Source of the DNA: Thaumasiovibrio subtropicus
GTDB lineage: Bacteria; Pseudomonadota; Gammaproteobacteria; Enterobacterales; Vibrionaceae
Length of the DNA: 64,000 bases
Assembly: GCF_019703835.1 (NCBI RefSeq)
Contig: NZ_AP023055.1
Location: 434,001 to 498,000 of the forward strand
Direction: 5' to 3'
Each line of letters opens with the position of its first letter. The stretch's first letter is position 1. The notes beneath the pieces were generated by a model that searched no databases, had not been told where the DNA came from, and saw only the letters and a list, made by a program, of their open reading frames with translations. Shown here piece by piece: positions 53,047-63,711 of the stretch. A program made the translations under genes and the position numbers.

Positions 53047-54579
53047 ATGGGAAGACGTAATCAACAGGTCATTGATGAAGAAGTGACATTTAACGATGAG
53101 TTAGTGTCGACGACGGACTTACGCGGCATTATCACTTATGCCAATGAGACTTTTTCCCGGGTTTCAGGTTATAGCATCGATGAGTTAGTAGGGAAAAATC
53201 ACAACATTGTTCGTCACCCAGATATGCCCAAGGCGGCATTTAAGGATCTCTGGGTGCAATTGGAAGCAGGTCATTCTTGGCGCGGGGCGGTGAAAAATCG
53301 TTGCAAAGATGGTCGATACTATTGGGTTGATGCGTTTGTTACACCCATCATTAGCCAAGGTAAGGTTGTGGGGTATCAGTCAGTACGAGCGCCTCTTCAA
53401 GCCGACGTAAAGCGCAAGGCGGAGAAACTGTATGATAAGGTCAATCGAGGCAAGCGACTGACGTCGATATTCAGCGAGTTTAAATATCGCTTGGTCGCCT
53501 TCTTCGCGTTGGCGTTGGGGTTGATGGCGTTGTCATTTTCAATGCCTTGGGCTGCATTGGGTATCGTGTTGTTACCGTTTCTTTGTTTCTATTCTGAGCT
53601 TTTCGAAACCCCCACTTTCTATCAAGCACTCACGCGGGAGTACGACAGTGTCTCTCGTTTAGTTTTTAGTGGCAGTCAGCCTCACAGTATTGCGGATTAC
53701 CATTTAAAGATGGCCGCAGGAAAGATCAAAACCATCATTGGGCGAGTGACGGATAGCTGTGCTGACTTGAGTCAGAACGTGGATACCTTAGAGCATGCCG
53801 CGACAAAAACGAAACAAGGCGTTGATAAAGAGGTCAGTGAACTTGGCCAAGTTTCAACGGCGGTTGAAGAGATGGTTGCGACTATCGATGAAGTGGCTGG
53901 TAATACCGCGTCAACGTCAGAGAAGGTGAAGCTAGCGAATCAAGATTGTGCCGAGGCAAAAAGTTTAATGGCTGCCGCTATGGGGAGTATAGAGAGTTTA
54001 TCGGGTGAGATTGACAATTCCTCTCAAGCGGCAGCAGAGCTAACGGATGAGGCAGAGAAGATAGGGACCATTATGTCGGAGATCCAAGGGATTGCCGACC
54101 AAACCAATTTGCTTGCGCTGAATGCTGCTATAGAAGCCGCACGTGCTGGAGAATATGGACGTGGTTTTGCGGTGGTTGCTGATGAAGTTCGCGCGCTTTC
54201 TAGCCGAACAAATAGTGCAACAGAGCAAATTCAGGCCTCTATCTCTGAGATCCAAACCACCCTGTTGCGTTGGTCAAAAGTGATGGAGTTGGAGAAAGCA
54301 ACAGCGGGCGATTGTGTTGCCAAAGCAGAAGCCTCACAGCAAGCTGTCGATAGGGTGTTTAGTGCCGTATCTGATATTGCCGATCTGGCTATCCAAATTT
54401 CAACGGCTGCCGAGCAACAAAGTGTTGTGTCTCATGAGATAAGCAAAAGCATCGTTAATGTGAACGATGTGTCGTTACACAATGCAGAGCAAGCCGATGT
54501 GGTGAACGCGCAAAGTGCAGGGGTTTCTGAGCGCGTCGACTCACTGGTTGGGCTGGGGCAAACCTTTACCCAGAAGTAG
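53047..54579 (+). CDS. Aer-type methyl-accepting chemotaxis protein (PAS sensor)
   Basis: 510 residues from ATG 53047, which lies 4 bp after AGGAGGT; a GTG at 53041 overlaps that site. PAS domain (~15-115: [39 protein letters not shown]), two hydrophobic segments (~150-190), then an MCP signalling domain with hairpin tip [41 protein letters not shown]. No periplasmic sensor domain. Probably an energy/redox chemoreceptor that sends signals to CheA/CheW. Confidence 0.9.
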   Translation: MGRRNQQVIDEEVTFNDELVSTTDLRGIITYANETFSRVSGYSIDELVGKNHNIVRHPDMPKAAFKDLWVQLEAGHSWRGAVKNRCKDGRYYWVDAFVTPIISQGKVVGYQSVRAPLQADVKRKAEKLYDKVNRGKRLTSIFSEFKYRLVAFFALALGLMALSFSMPWAALGIVLLPFLCFYSELFETPTFYQALTREYDSVSRLVFSGSQPHSIADYHLKMAAGKIKTIIGRVTDSCADLSQNVDTLEHAATKTKQGVDKEVSELGQVSTAVEEMVATIDEVAGNTASTSEKVKLANQDCAEAKSLMAAAMGSIESLSGEIDNSSQAAAELTDEAEKIGTIMSEIQGIADQTNLLALNAAIEAARAGEYGRGFAVVADEVRALSSRTNSATEQIQASISEIQTTLLRWSKVMELEKATAGDCVAKAEASQQAVDRVFSAVSDIADLAIQISTAAEQQSVVSHEISKSIVNVNDVSLHNAEQADVVNAQSAGVSERVDSLVGLGQTFTQK

Positions 54580-54679
54580 CACTTTGATGACCTGCTGTTG
54601 ATTGCGCGTTAGGTTCATTTATTGCTATCTGATAGCAGGTCTGCCAATAGCTGATAAGAGTGCGGTAAACGTGAGCGTT

Positions 54680-54706
54680 AAAACGAGGAAAGCGGTGGCT
54701 TTCCTC
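54680..54706 (-). terminator. Terminator downstream of the CoA-disulfide reductase gene
   Basis: A 9-bp stem (GAGGAAAGC / GCTTTCCTC, 54685-54693 and 54698-54706). On the minus strand it is followed by GTTTT. It starts about 22 nt beyond the stop at 54729. Confidence 0.65.
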
Positions 54707-54728
54707 ATTGCATCTTAAGCTTCTAATC

Positions 54729-56396
54729 TTACGCTTGAGCAAACCGATAAGTGCGATAGCCCCCTAAAAGGTTGCGTGCTTTATAGCCGTTGTTAACAAG
54801 TTGACGATAGGCAACGTTGCCGCGTAAGCCGACCTGGCAGTAAATGACAATCTCTTTGTCCTTAGGCAGCTCAGCCATTCGATCACGCAGTTGGTCGACT
54901 GGAATGTTGATTGCCCCTTCAATAAACCCAACGTTTTGCAGCTCACCTGGGTTGCGTACATCAAGCAGCACTTGATCGTCCGTCAATGAATCCATTTCAT
55001 CAAAGTGGATTGGTGTTGAATCGCCCTTAATGATGTTGTTCGCAACAAACGCCGCTTGGTTAATCACATCCTTCGCACTGCCATAAGGTGGTGCATAAGT
55101 GAGCTCAAGGTGTTGCAGTTGCTCGACCGTCATACCCGCTCGTTGGGCTACCGCCATCACATCGATGCGTTTATCGACACCTTCTTTACCCACCGCTTGC
55201 GCACCGAGGATTTTTCCAGATGTTGGCTCAAAGAGCATCTTGAATGAGACGGTCTCTGCGCCCGGGTAGTAGCTGGCATGGCTAGCGGTATGTACATAGA
55301 CTTTTTCATAGTCCGTGCCTTCACGCTGCAATTGCTTTTCGTTTTTTCCTGTTGAGGCAACGGCAAGGTCAAAAACCTTACAGATAGCGGTGCCTTGTGT
55401 ACCTTGATAGGTTTCTTCGCGCCCGAGCATGTTGTCAGCGGCCATACGTCCTTGGCGATTTGCCGGCCCCGCTAGCGGTACCAGTGTTGGCGCGCCAGTG
55501 ACAAAGTCGTGCTCTTCGATAGCATCTCCTACCGCATAGATAGAAGGGTCGCTCGTTTGCATTGATGGTGTCGTCCAGATACCACCGAGCTCACCAATTT
55601 TTAATCCAGCCTTTTTAGCGAGTGCGGTTTCTGGCTTCACGCCAATCGCCATGATCAAGAGATCGGTTGACAGTGTGTCACCAGTACTTAAACCGAGACT
55701 TAGTGAGCCTTGCGTCTCTTCGCCGGACGTTGCAATGAACTCGACCGAAGAGAGTGCGGTGTTCAGACGCAGATCGATGCCCTTGTCGCGAATCTCCGCA
55801 TGTACAAACCCAGCCATTTCGCGATCAACTGGCGTCATTACCTGATCGGCTAGCTCGAGTAACGTCGTAGTGATACCGCGAGCGTGAAACGCTTCGACCA
55901 TCTCTAGGCCGATGAAGCCGCCACCAACAACCGTCGCATGCTGGACTTGATTGGTATTGAGCGTATTTAAGATCTTGTCCATATCAGGAATATTACGCAG
56001 GGAGTGCGTTAAAGGATTGTCGATTCCCGGAATCGGAGGCACGACAGGGGCCGCGCCTGGGCTGAGTAGTAAGAAATCATAGTGTTCTTGGTAGGTACTG
56101 CCATCAAGCAAGTTTTTAACTGTGATGGTTTTTGCTTCGCGCTCAATCGCTACGACTTCATTCATGACGCGAACATCGACATTGAAGCGAGCAAGGAAGC
56201 TTTCGGGTGTTTGCAGCAATAACTTACTGCGTTCTTTAATATCGCCACTAATGTGATAGGGAAGGCCACAGTTGGCGAACGAGACATACGGGCCACGCTC
56301 AAACATGATGATGTCAGCGTCTTCACTTAAACGTCTTGCGCGCGCTGCAGCGGATGCGCCGCCCGCTACGCCACCAATGATTACGATCTTTGTCAT
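54729..56396 (-). CDS. CoA-disulfide reductase with C-terminal rhodanese domain
   Basis: 555 residues. FAD/NAD(P)H pyridine-nucleotide disulfide oxidoreductase: N-terminal GGVAGGASAAARARR, single redox Cys43 in SFANCGLPYH (the CoADR/Nox type), and GGGFIGLEMVEAF. The dimerisation domain is ~330-450. A rhodanese domain (~465-555) has Cys520 in IYCQVGLRG as its sulfur acceptor. Acts on CoA-persulfide or polysulfide. Shares a divergent intergenic region with the ArsR-type repressor and PmpAB, which supports a sulfur or persulfide role. Confidence 0.9.
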   Translation of the reverse strand: MTKIVIIGGVAGGASAAARARRLSEDADIIMFERGPYVSFANCGLPYHISGDIKERSKLLLQTPESFLARFNVDVRVMNEVVAIEREAKTITVKNLLDGSTYQEHYDFLLLSPGAAPVVPPIPGIDNPLTHSLRNIPDMDKILNTLNTNQVQHATVVGGGFIGLEMVEAFHARGITTTLLELADQVMTPVDREMAGFVHAEIRDKGIDLRLNTALSSVEFIATSGEETQGSLSLGLSTGDTLSTDLLIMAIGVKPETALAKKAGLKIGELGGIWTTPSMQTSDPSIYAVGDAIEEHDFVTGAPTLVPLAGPANRQGRMAADNMLGREETYQGTQGTAICKVFDLAVASTGKNEKQLQREGTDYEKVYVHTASHASYYPGAETVSFKMLFEPTSGKILGAQAVGKEGVDKRIDVMAVAQRAGMTVEQLQHLELTYAPPYGSAKDVINQAAFVANNIIKGDSTPIHFDEMDSLTDDQVLLDVRNPGELQNVGFIEGAINIPVDQLRDRMAELPKDKEIVIYCQVGLRGNVAYRQLVNNGYKARNLLGGYRTYRFAQA

Positions 56397-56535
56397 GAAT
56401 AACCCCTTAATTTGGACTCTTTGCTTTGGGTCAGATTAACGATGCGTAGCTTAGAGAGCTACAAAAACTTGATATCTCCCAGCACAATAAAACACTAATT
56501 AAGAAAAGTCTAATAAATAAACTTCTAAATAAGGG

Positions 56536-56568
56536 TTGACTGAACTATGTTTATTAGTACTATCTAAT
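56536..56568 (+). promoter_or_regulatory. Candidate promoter and operator of the sulfur-responsive operon
   Basis: TTGACT (56536-56541), 16-bp spacer and TACTAT (56558-56563) look like a sigma70 promoter. The inverted repeat ATTAG-N6-CTAAT (56553-56568) covers the -10. Additional ATTAG/CTAAT half-sites lie nearby (for example CTAAT near 56494 and 56509). A repressor bound there would block transcription. It is a good operator candidate for the ArsR-type protein encoded just downstream. Confidence 0.55.
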
Positions 56569-56597
56569 GTAGTTTTTAGTGTTATTAGGAGTTCACT

Positions 56598-56939
56598 GTG
56601 ATTGATGTGACTGGCATGCGTGAACATGCGGAGGCTGTCTCTGACTTGTTGAAGTCAATGGCTCATCCTGAAAGGTTAATGGTGCTGTGCCAATTAACCA
56701 AAGAAGAGGTCTCCGCAGGGCAGCTCCAACAGAGTAGTGGCCTAAGTCAATCTGCGTTTTCTCAGCATCTTGCCATTTTGCGTCAGCACCAATTGGTGAA
56801 GGTGAGAAAAGTGTCTCAACAGGTGTTCTACTCTTTGGCTGATGATAAAAGTAGAGCAGTGATCGAAGCACTTCAGCAGGTCTTTTGCGCCGATGTCGCA
56901 TCAACGCAGCAAACTCGAAAGGAGGATGATGGATGCTGA
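56598..56939 (+). CDS. ArsR-family repressor, BigR/SqrR-like persulfide sensor
   Basis: 113 residues. GTG start at 56598 with RBS AGGAG. Winged-HTH ArsR fold with recognition region LQQSSGLSQSAFSQHLAILRQHQLV (~43-67). Two Cys, Cys31 and Cys97, are 66 residues apart, the same spacing as the redox Cys pair of SqrR/BigR, so a sulfide or persulfide switch is likely. No metal-binding CxCxC-type motif. It overlaps pmpA by 7 bp and diverges from the CoADR-rhodanese gene. Confidence 0.82.
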   Translation: MIDVTGMREHAEAVSDLLKSMAHPERLMVLCQLTKEEVSAGQLQQSSGLSQSAFSQHLAILRQHQLVKVRKVSQQVFYSLADDKSRAVIEALQQVFCADVASTQQTRKEDDGC

Positions 56940-57358
56940 GTGGAATTCCTTGGGAATCATTACTAGGCGGTATGTTGCTAGGTGTGTCTGCAAGCTTGCT
57001 GCTGATGATGAATGGTCGGATTGCGGGTATTAGTGGCATTGTGTCTGGTTTATTTAAGTGGGCTAATGACGATGTTGCTTGGCGAGTGTTTTTTATTCTA
57101 GGCATGGTATCAGCAGGCGTTTTAGCGTTCTGGGCAGGGTATGCTTATCCAAGCTTAGATGTCGCTACAGAGGGAGCGCTAGGGCATATTGTTATCGCCG
57201 GCCTATTGGTTGGAGCCGGAACAACACTGGGGAATGGTTGCACAAGTGGCCATGGGATTTGTGGGATCGGACGCCTTTCAAAACGCTCTATAGTAGCAAC
57301 CGCTGTGTTCATGGGAGTCGCCATGATCACTGTGTTTGTTCGTCTGCATGTATTGTAA
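56933..57358 (+). CDS. YeeE/YedE-family sulfur transporter, PmpA-type half
   Basis: 141 residues. Several hydrophobic helices; the family motif GNGCTSGHGICGIGRLS near residues 98-114 carries Cys residues thought to pass sulfur. Probable thiosulfate- or sulfide-type importer half. Co-transcribed with the ArsR-like gene before it and the PmpB-type gene after it. Confidence 0.85.
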   Translation: MLSGIPWESLLGGMLLGVSASLLLMMNGRIAGISGIVSGLFKWANDDVAWRVFFILGMVSAGVLAFWAGYAYPSLDVATEGALGHIVIAGLLVGAGTTLGNGCTSGHGICGIGRLSKRSIVATAVFMGVAMITVFVRLHVL

Positions 57359-57368
57359 GGAGAGACAA

Positions 57369-57821
57369 ATGTTGCATCGGATGGTTTCTTTAGTTGCAGG
57401 CCTATTGTTTGGATTGGGTATGATGATCTCTGGTATGGTCGACCCTCAGAACGTCATTGCCTTTCTAGATATTACCGGGCAATGGGATCCAAGCTTGGCG
57501 TTCGTGATGGGTGGTGCGCTGATGGTGTTTATGCCCGTTTACTTTTTGATTATACGTCGTCAGGCCGCGCCGATCTGTGGTTCTAGGTTCGCGATGTCGA
57601 ACAATACCGTGATTGATAGACGCTTGTTACTTGGCGCTGCGTTGTTTGGCATTGGATGGGGCATTGCGGGTATATGCCCTGGGCCAGCAGTGACGGCACT
57701 GGGGAGCGTGGATGTTGGCATAGCGATGTTCATCGCCTCTATGTTACTTGGGCAGCGCATCGCGAATCGCATTCCGCCGTTGCAGCGCGACGTAATGAAA
57801 CCCGCTAAAGGTAGTGATTAA
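57369..57821 (+). CDS. YeeE/YedE-family sulfur transporter, PmpB-type half
   Basis: 150 residues. ATG at 57369 with RBS AAGGAGAGAC; a longer in-frame start at 57336 lies inside the previous gene. Polytopic; motif GICPGPAVTALG near residue 115. Forms the second half of the transporter with the preceding gene. The 3' end overlaps the convergent response-regulator gene by 17 bp. Confidence 0.83.
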   Translation: MLHRMVSLVAGLLFGLGMMISGMVDPQNVIAFLDITGQWDPSLAFVMGGALMVFMPVYFLIIRRQAAPICGSRFAMSNNTVIDRRLLLGAALFGIGWGIAGICPGPAVTALGSVDVGIAMFIASMLLGQRIANRIPPLQRDVMKPAKGSD

Positions 57822-58944
57822 TCTTCTTCAATAATGTGTCTGCGTTGGTGGGTTTAATGATGTAATCAGAAGCCCCATTGCGCAGACATTTCTCAAAAAC
57901 CTGCTTGTCATTGTGGCTTGTCAGCATGATAACGGGTACCGCTTCCAAAGCGGGCAGTTTTCGAATTGCCGATAGCGTATCAAACCCATTCATGATGGGC
58001 ATATCGATATCCAGCAACACCACTTTAGGATAAAACACTTTCGCTTTTAGTAATGCTTCGACACCATTGGAAGCAAGCTCTACATTGAAGCCGTTGGGTT
58101 GTAAAATCGTGCTTAAAATTTTCAGCATAACGGGTTGGTCATCTGCCACGACAATAGTCTCTTTTTCCTGAGTGATGTGTGGTTTAGCTTTTTCAATCGC
58201 GTCAGATATTTTGTCGAACACGGCTGAACTTTTCTGTTTTATCGCCTCTACTTTTGGATTGATGAACTGCCCTGAGAGTACTTTTTCAGCGGCTTGCCGC
58301 TCTTGATCTGGACGATGCTTGAGTAAGACATCAAACGCATTGCGCCACTGTTGATCGGGAATTTCCTGCAGTTTGTCAAAAATGGGTGCAGAGAGCTGAT
58401 CAAGCGCGCTTTGTTGGGCTTGCTTTTGTTGATTTAGCTCATTGATGATGGTGTCGAGCGCTTGATGGCTTTCGCAAATTTGGTCCGCCATTGACTTCTT
58501 GTCTTGAGTACTAATCAAAAGCTCAGTTTCAATCACTAGTTGGTTGCTCAACCTTGCGAGTGCCAATCGTATCTTGCCGACATCATAAATTGGCCGCATG
58601 GTTTCATAACTGTAGAAGGACTCTTCCATACAGAACTGAAAGGCGAGCTCCCGATGTACTTTGTCGCAGATGAGAAAGGCTTGCTGAGGGAAATGATTGA
58701 GCGCTGACAATGAAGGATGGTTATCCAGCATATGCTTGAGTTCTGCGGCTGTCTTAGGATTATCGATGGCATAAATATACAAGATACATTGATGATGTTG
58801 CTGTAACAGTTTGATGAACTCGTGTTGCTCATGATGAATGTCGATTTCATGCACCATATCAAACTGAGGCGTGATGACTTCCAGCACCGTATCAAGGGCT
58901 TCTTGATGTTCGTAAAAAAGCACAACAGTTACCGTGACTTTCAT
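57805..58944 (-). CDS. Response-regulator protein with C-terminal receiver domain
   Basis: 379 residues. The receiver is at the C-terminus (~262-379), the reverse of most regulators: acidic pair VADDQ near 267-269, phospho-Asp312 in VVLLDIDMPIMNG, Thr/Ser near 344 (IMLTSHND) and Lys near 364 (IIKPTNAD). The N-terminal ~130 residues (MKVTVTVVLFYEHQEALDTV) resemble a degenerate receiver or unknown alpha/beta domain; a long coiled-coil-like middle follows. No DNA-binding domain. Next to the hybrid kinase gene (11-bp gap), so probably its partner. Confidence 0.78.
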   Translation of the reverse strand: MKVTVTVVLFYEHQEALDTVLEVITPQFDMVHEIDIHHEQHEFIKLLQQHHQCILYIYAIDNPKTAAELKHMLDNHPSLSALNHFPQQAFLICDKVHRELAFQFCMEESFYSYETMRPIYDVGKIRLALARLSNQLVIETELLISTQDKKSMADQICESHQALDTIINELNQQKQAQQSALDQLSAPIFDKLQEIPDQQWRNAFDVLLKHRPDQERQAAEKVLSGQFINPKVEAIKQKSSAVFDKISDAIEKAKPHITQEKETIVVADDQPVMLKILSTILQPNGFNVELASNGVEALLKAKVFYPKVVLLDIDMPIMNGFDTLSAIRKLPALEAVPVIMLTSHNDKQVFEKCLRNGASDYIIKPTNADTLLKKINHYL

Positions 58945-58955
58945 TATTTTGCTCT

Positions 58956-61900
58956 CTAGTTAATGACGCCTTCTGTTTTTAATTGCTCTTTCAATGCATT
59001 TAGCGCTTGTTGTATCTCTGGTAGCACTTCAATAACTCGCTCAAAGTGTTCTGCGTGCTTCTCTATCTCTTTGAGTTTTTCGCTTAGGTTCAGTAACCCG
59101 CTCGAGGCTGCTGCGCCTTTGGCGCCATGCGCTTTGCTACGCACTGTATCGGCGTCTTGGCACTTCGTCGCCATGTCGATTGCATTAATATCGTTGCCGA
59201 CGTTATCGAGAAACATCTGGAGAACGGCATCAACTAACGATCTGTCGTCAGTCCCGATGACCTTGATTAAATGCGGCAGATCAATGACGGTTAGGTCTTC
59301 AACATGCGCTTGTGGGTGTTCTGAACCCGCATCAACGGGCGGAGATTTGGCCGAGCCGCCATCGCTACGAAGCCATTGGGAGAGAATGCTTTTCAGGCAG
59401 TTCAATTCAACGGGCTTGGCGATATAGTCATTCATACCGGCAGAAATGCAGTTTTCCGCTTCGCCTGAAAGGGCATTGGCGGTAATGGCAATGATGGTCG
59501 TTTTCGGTTCGGGTAAATGTGCTTCAAGGCGGCGTATTTCTGCCGTGAGTTCATAGCCATCCATCATGGGCATATGACAATCAGTCAGTACGATTTGATA
59601 CTGGCCACTTTTCCACGCTTCTAAGGCTTCTTGACCATTTTCGACCATGTCAAAAACAAACCCAAGTTTGGCAAGTTGGCTAGAGAGCACTAATCGGTTA
59701 GTGGGCTGGTCTTCCGCGCATAATATGAGCTCACCTCTTGCAATCGCTTGCTCTCTGCTCAACGGGACTGCGTCTAGGTTGTCATTTTCCTCACAGTGCC
59801 ATTCTAGTTTAGGGCTCGCTTGGCCGCTGAGTATGGCGAGACCTTCAATCAACTCGCTTGGTTTTAGCGGGTGGCAGCCAATCGAGAAACATTGCCAACA
59901 GAGTTTTGCTGGGTCTTGAAGATGGCTGATGAAAAGAACAGCCTCATTTTTAGGCGGATCGAAGTCGACATTGTCTGTTACCGTGATGGTTTTGGTGTGC
60001 GCTTGGGGTACTGATTGGGTTTTTAACTGATCTAGCGTTGACGCGCAGGCATGGCGAAGCCTGAGTTCATCGACTTGCAGGCTCACGAAAATGTTAGAAA
60101 AGTCGTACTGTATTGATGCGCCTGAGAATACGGGGGGCGTGAGTGGCAGCGTGATTGTAAACAAGCTACCGCGATGAATTTCACTCTCGACGGTAATTTG
60201 TCCTCCCATGAGCTCAACAAATGATTTGGTAATGCTCAGCCCCAAACCCGTGCCGCCATATTTTCGTGTGGTAGTGGAATCCGCCTGTGTAAATGGGCGG
60301 AATAACTTCGACATTTGCTCTTGCGTCATACCCACGCCATTATCTCTTACTGAGATGGAAAGCGCTTGCTGCTCACTCAGGTATTGATTGGAAATAACGA
60401 CTAAACCAGCAGCGGTGTCTGAGTGGGTAAATTTGATCGCATTACCCAGCAAGTTCATTAATATCTGCCGCACTCTAATCGCATCTAAGCGTAATGTTGC
60501 GGGCACACTAAAATCATGCTCAATGTAAACCTCTACACGCTTATTGTGGGCATTCACCCAGAGTGCGTCAGCGGTTTTTTCCATGATAGAAAGTAATGAA
60601 GTATCGACAATTTCTAAGGCCATTTGCCCTGATTCGATTTTAGAAAAGTCAAGAATATCGTTAATGATTTCAAGGAGTGAAAATGATGAATCGCGAATAG
60701 TGGTTACCATTCGTTGCTGCTCGGCGACAAGGCTAGAACTGCCAAGGAGGTCGATCATCCCGATGATACCGTTCATTGGGGTGCGGATCTCATGGCTCAT
60801 CGTCGCTAAAAAGCGAGACTTAGCCTCACTGGCCTGTTGCGCGGCGACGGTCTCTTTCTCTAGTTCTATCTGTGTCAGGCGCTCATCCGTAATGTCGAGA
60901 TTAATCCCGTACATCTGAATCGCGTTGCCTCCGTCATCACATATCACATCTGCGGCAGCTTTAATGTATTGCACCGATTTCGTCGTGGCATTGATGATTC
61001 GAAATACACAGTTGAAAGGGCAGCAATGGTCTATCGAGTACATGACTTCTTTCTCTGCCATCTCGACATCATCGGGGTGTACGCAATCTCGCCATGTGCT
61101 GTAAACGGTTTCGGTGCTTGAGGGGACGCCGTAGAGTTGGAACATGCTTTCATCCCATTTGAGATCCCCTGTAATAAGGTTGTAAGACCAATTACAAACG
61201 CCGCCAGCGTCTGAGGCGAGTTTGATACCACGTAACAGTTCTTCGCGCTCGTTGCGTGAGTCACTGAGTTCCTTCTCGAAAGCTTTACGCTCAGTAATGT
61301 CTTCGATGACGGCAATAAAGTATTTAGGCTGTTCGTAAATGTCTCTGACTAACGAGATGGAAAGGTTTGCCCAAAACACGATACTGGTTCTTTTGATGTA
61401 CTGGCTATCAGCGGTAAAAAACTTTTTGTCGTTTTCAATAAGGGTTGCCATTGCAGACTGTATATTAGGCCAAGCATCACCGTGGATGACCTCTTTGAGG
61501 GTCATTCTCAGTAGGTCTTTTTCCGGATACTCGAAGCTCTGGCACATTTTGTCATTCACCTCGAGAAAACGTCCATCTAGGTCAATGCGTGAGATGCCGA
61601 CTGCCGCTTGACTGAAGGCAGCTCGATAGATGACTTCACGTTCCGTGAGTTCGTCTTTGAGTTGCTGCTCTCGGAGTAAAACACGCTCTTTCTCAGTAAT
61701 ATCTCGGACGATAATGACAAATGCTTTTTCATCGCCGAGGTGGGTTTGACCAATCGAAAGTTCAATAGGCAGGGTGTGCCCCGATTTGTGCACGCCATTG
61801 ACTTTCAGGTTCTTTCTGATGATTTTGGGGTTCTCTGTGCTGAGATGTTGTCTGATATAACTGTAATGCCCTTCTCCGAGGAGCCGAGAGAGGTTTTCGC

Positions 61901-63704
61901 CGAGCAGCGCTTCTCTTCTATGGCCAAAAATGACTTCCAGCGAACGATTTACGTCAAGAATGATACCATTGCTGTCTATCACAACGGTGCCATCATGTGT
62001 CGTATCAAATACCGCGCGAAGACGGCTTTCTGTTTCTTTGCTCTCACGCGTACGATCATCAACTTGCTGTTTTAGGGTGAGGCGATGTTTCTCTTCGGCG
62101 CTCTTCAGCTCAGTGATGTCTGAGTGCACGCTAATATAGTGAGTGATATGACCGTTCTCGTCATGGACTGGATCAATACGAATATTGTTGTAAAAGTAAC
62201 TCCCGTCTTTCTTGCGACTTTTGATTGCCGATGTCCAGGAGGCGCCATTGCACATGCTGCTTTTGAACATAGATGATGCGTTGGGGTCGTCTTTGCTCAG
62301 ATAAATAAAAGAGAAAGGCTTGCCAATGACTTCGTCTTTGAAGTAACCGGTCAGGTTTTCAAAGGCGCGGTTTACGAAAGTGATGCGATGATGTTTATCT
62401 TGAAAATCACAGACGACAATGCCCGTCGCGGTTGAGTCAATGATGCGTTTTTGCATGTCGAGCGCGAGTTGTTGATTATGGCTTGTTGTTAACAGCGCAT
62501 CTCGCTCTACTAGCATGTTTCTAAGATTGTCGATGGAATCAAAAACAGCATAGACTTCATCTTTGTCATGTTGTGCGGGTAACTCGAGGCTGCGTTTTCC
62601 AATGGCTAATTGGTTAATTGTTCGCGCGGCGTGCTGCATGGGGCGAACCATGTACAAGCTGACATATAAAGCAGAGCCAATGATGATGATAAGTAAGCCC
62701 ATGGCAGCAGAGACTGCAGCCTCATAGATCGGGCGCGCAGAAACGAGAGCGTCCTCGGTAGGAATGCGAACGATCGCAGACCAAGAGAGGCCTGGATATT
62801 GATAGGCGCCGGCAGTATGTGCAAAACCGGTGACTTGATTGATTTTTTTTCTAGCATGGGTGGATATGCTTGAGCCTGTGAGGCCAGAGATAGCTAATTG
62901 CGCGAATTTTAGGTCTTGTTCCACTAAGTTGAACTTGCCTAAGACGTTGTGATCACGGGTATAATTCGCTTCATTTTGTCCCGTTGGGTCAAAGTCGACA
63001 ATGACATTACCTTGTCGGTCAATCAGGGTGAGTTCAGCCGTCGGGTAACCGAGAGCGATGAGTTGTTGGTAGCTCTCTTTTACTAGCTCTTCGACGCTGC
63101 CAAAGTCAAGTAAGTTGAGCCAAATGCCAATCACTTCGCCTTCGTCGTCTAATATGCGCGAAGCGAAAATCATATCGTAATACTGGGATTTTTGTTCAAG
63201 GGCACTTTGCAGCGGGCCAGCGACATAGGCACTGTTAGGCAAGCTCGGGCTCAAGGTTACGCCATTCAACACATCACGAAACCAGCGAGTTTTTGAAATC
63301 ACATCAGGGGATGTTGCGAGACTGGGTAGTGTTTTTCCGAGAGCCGAGCGCGTATTGCTAGCGAGAACATTTCCGTTCCCGTCAAAAATCACGATACGGC
63401 GATAGAATGGGTAGCGCTTCACAAGTTCATTGAGGTAGCGCGATGTTTCCGGACTGGTGGCATTGTGTGCAAATGTCTTGTTAGAGACTCTTCCGAACGT
63501 GAGAGGGAAAGCCGTGGCGTCGTCATACCGTTCGAACATGTGCTGTTCGATGAGGTTGATCATGGCTGTTGCCTCTCGTGCCGTGCTCTTTTGCACATCC
63601 GTCATGTGCATTGACCGACCTTGATCAGCAATATAGTAAATAGATGCGAAGATCATAAGGGCGAGAGCGGTATAAAATAACGGCAGCTTAATGGCAATTT
63701 TCAT
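58956..63704 (-). CDS. Hybrid sensor histidine kinase with multiple PAS, receiver and Hpt domains
   Basis: 1582 residues. ATG 63704 has RBS GGGGTG; Met 63746 is an earlier alternative that runs into the EAL gene. TM1 (~6-26), a periplasmic Cache-type sensor (~35-320), TM2 (~330-355), a HAMP-like segment, four PAS/PAC repeats (~420-535, 555-670, 685-805, 820-940), HisKA with His971 ([10 protein letters not shown]), HATPase_c (~1075-1190) with NAIKF and GTGLGLSI, a degenerate receiver-like stretch, a true receiver (Asp1375 in [12 protein letters not shown]) and an Hpt (His1526 in [12 protein letters not shown]). A phosphorelay kinase; the ligand is unknown. Confidence 0.88.
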   Translation of the reverse strand: MKIAIKLPLFYTALALMIFASIYYIADQGRSMHMTDVQKSTAREATAMINLIEQHMFERYDDATAFPLTFGRVSNKTFAHNATSPETSRYLNELVKRYPFYRRIVIFDGNGNVLASNTRSALGKTLPSLATSPDVISKTRWFRDVLNGVTLSPSLPNSAYVAGPLQSALEQKSQYYDMIFASRILDDEGEVIGIWLNLLDFGSVEELVKESYQQLIALGYPTAELTLIDRQGNVIVDFDPTGQNEANYTRDHNVLGKFNLVEQDLKFAQLAISGLTGSSISTHARKKINQVTGFAHTAGAYQYPGLSWSAIVRIPTEDALVSARPIYEAAVSAAMGLLIIIIGSALYVSLYMVRPMQHAARTINQLAIGKRSLELPAQHDKDEVYAVFDSIDNLRNMLVERDALLTTSHNQQLALDMQKRIIDSTATGIVVCDFQDKHHRITFVNRAFENLTGYFKDEVIGKPFSFIYLSKDDPNASSMFKSSMCNGASWTSAIKSRKKDGSYFYNNIRIDPVHDENGHITHYISVHSDITELKSAEEKHRLTLKQQVDDRTRESKETESRLRAVFDTTHDGTVVIDSNGIILDVNRSLEVIFGHRREALLGENLSRLLGEGHYSYIRQHLSTENPKIIRKNLKVNGVHKSGHTLPIELSIGQTHLGDEKAFVIIVRDITEKERVLLREQQLKDELTEREVIYRAAFSQAAVGISRIDLDGRFLEVNDKMCQSFEYPEKDLLRMTLKEVIHGDAWPNIQSAMATLIENDKKFFTADSQYIKRTSIVFWANLSISLVRDIYEQPKYFIAVIEDITERKAFEKELSDSRNEREELLRGIKLASDAGGVCNWSYNLITGDLKWDESMFQLYGVPSSTETVYSTWRDCVHPDDVEMAEKEVMYSIDHCCPFNCVFRIINATTKSVQYIKAAADVICDDGGNAIQMYGINLDITDERLTQIELEKETVAAQQASEAKSRFLATMSHEIRTPMNGIIGMIDLLGSSSLVAEQQRMVTTIRDSSFSLLEIINDILDFSKIESGQMALEIVDTSLLSIMEKTADALWVNAHNKRVEVYIEHDFSVPATLRLDAIRVRQILMNLLGNAIKFTHSDTAAGLVVISNQYLSEQQALSISVRDNGVGMTQEQMSKLFRPFTQADSTTTRKYGGTGLGLSITKSFVELMGGQITVESEIHRGSLFTITLPLTPPVFSGASIQYDFSNIFVSLQVDELRLRHACASTLDQLKTQSVPQAHTKTITVTDNVDFDPPKNEAVLFISHLQDPAKLCWQCFSIGCHPLKPSELIEGLAILSGQASPKLEWHCEENDNLDAVPLSREQAIARGELILCAEDQPTNRLVLSSQLAKLGFVFDMVENGQEALEAWKSGQYQIVLTDCHMPMMDGYELTAEIRRLEAHLPEPKTTIIAITANALSGEAENCISAGMNDYIAKPVELNCLKSILSQWLRSDGGSAKSPPVDAGSEHPQAHVEDLTVIDLPHLIKVIGTDDRSLVDAVLQMFLDNVGNDINAIDMATKCQDADTVRSKAHGAKGAAASSGLLNLSEKLKEIEKHAEHFERVIEVLPEIQQALNALKEQLKTEGVIN

Positions 63705-63711
63705 CGTGCTT

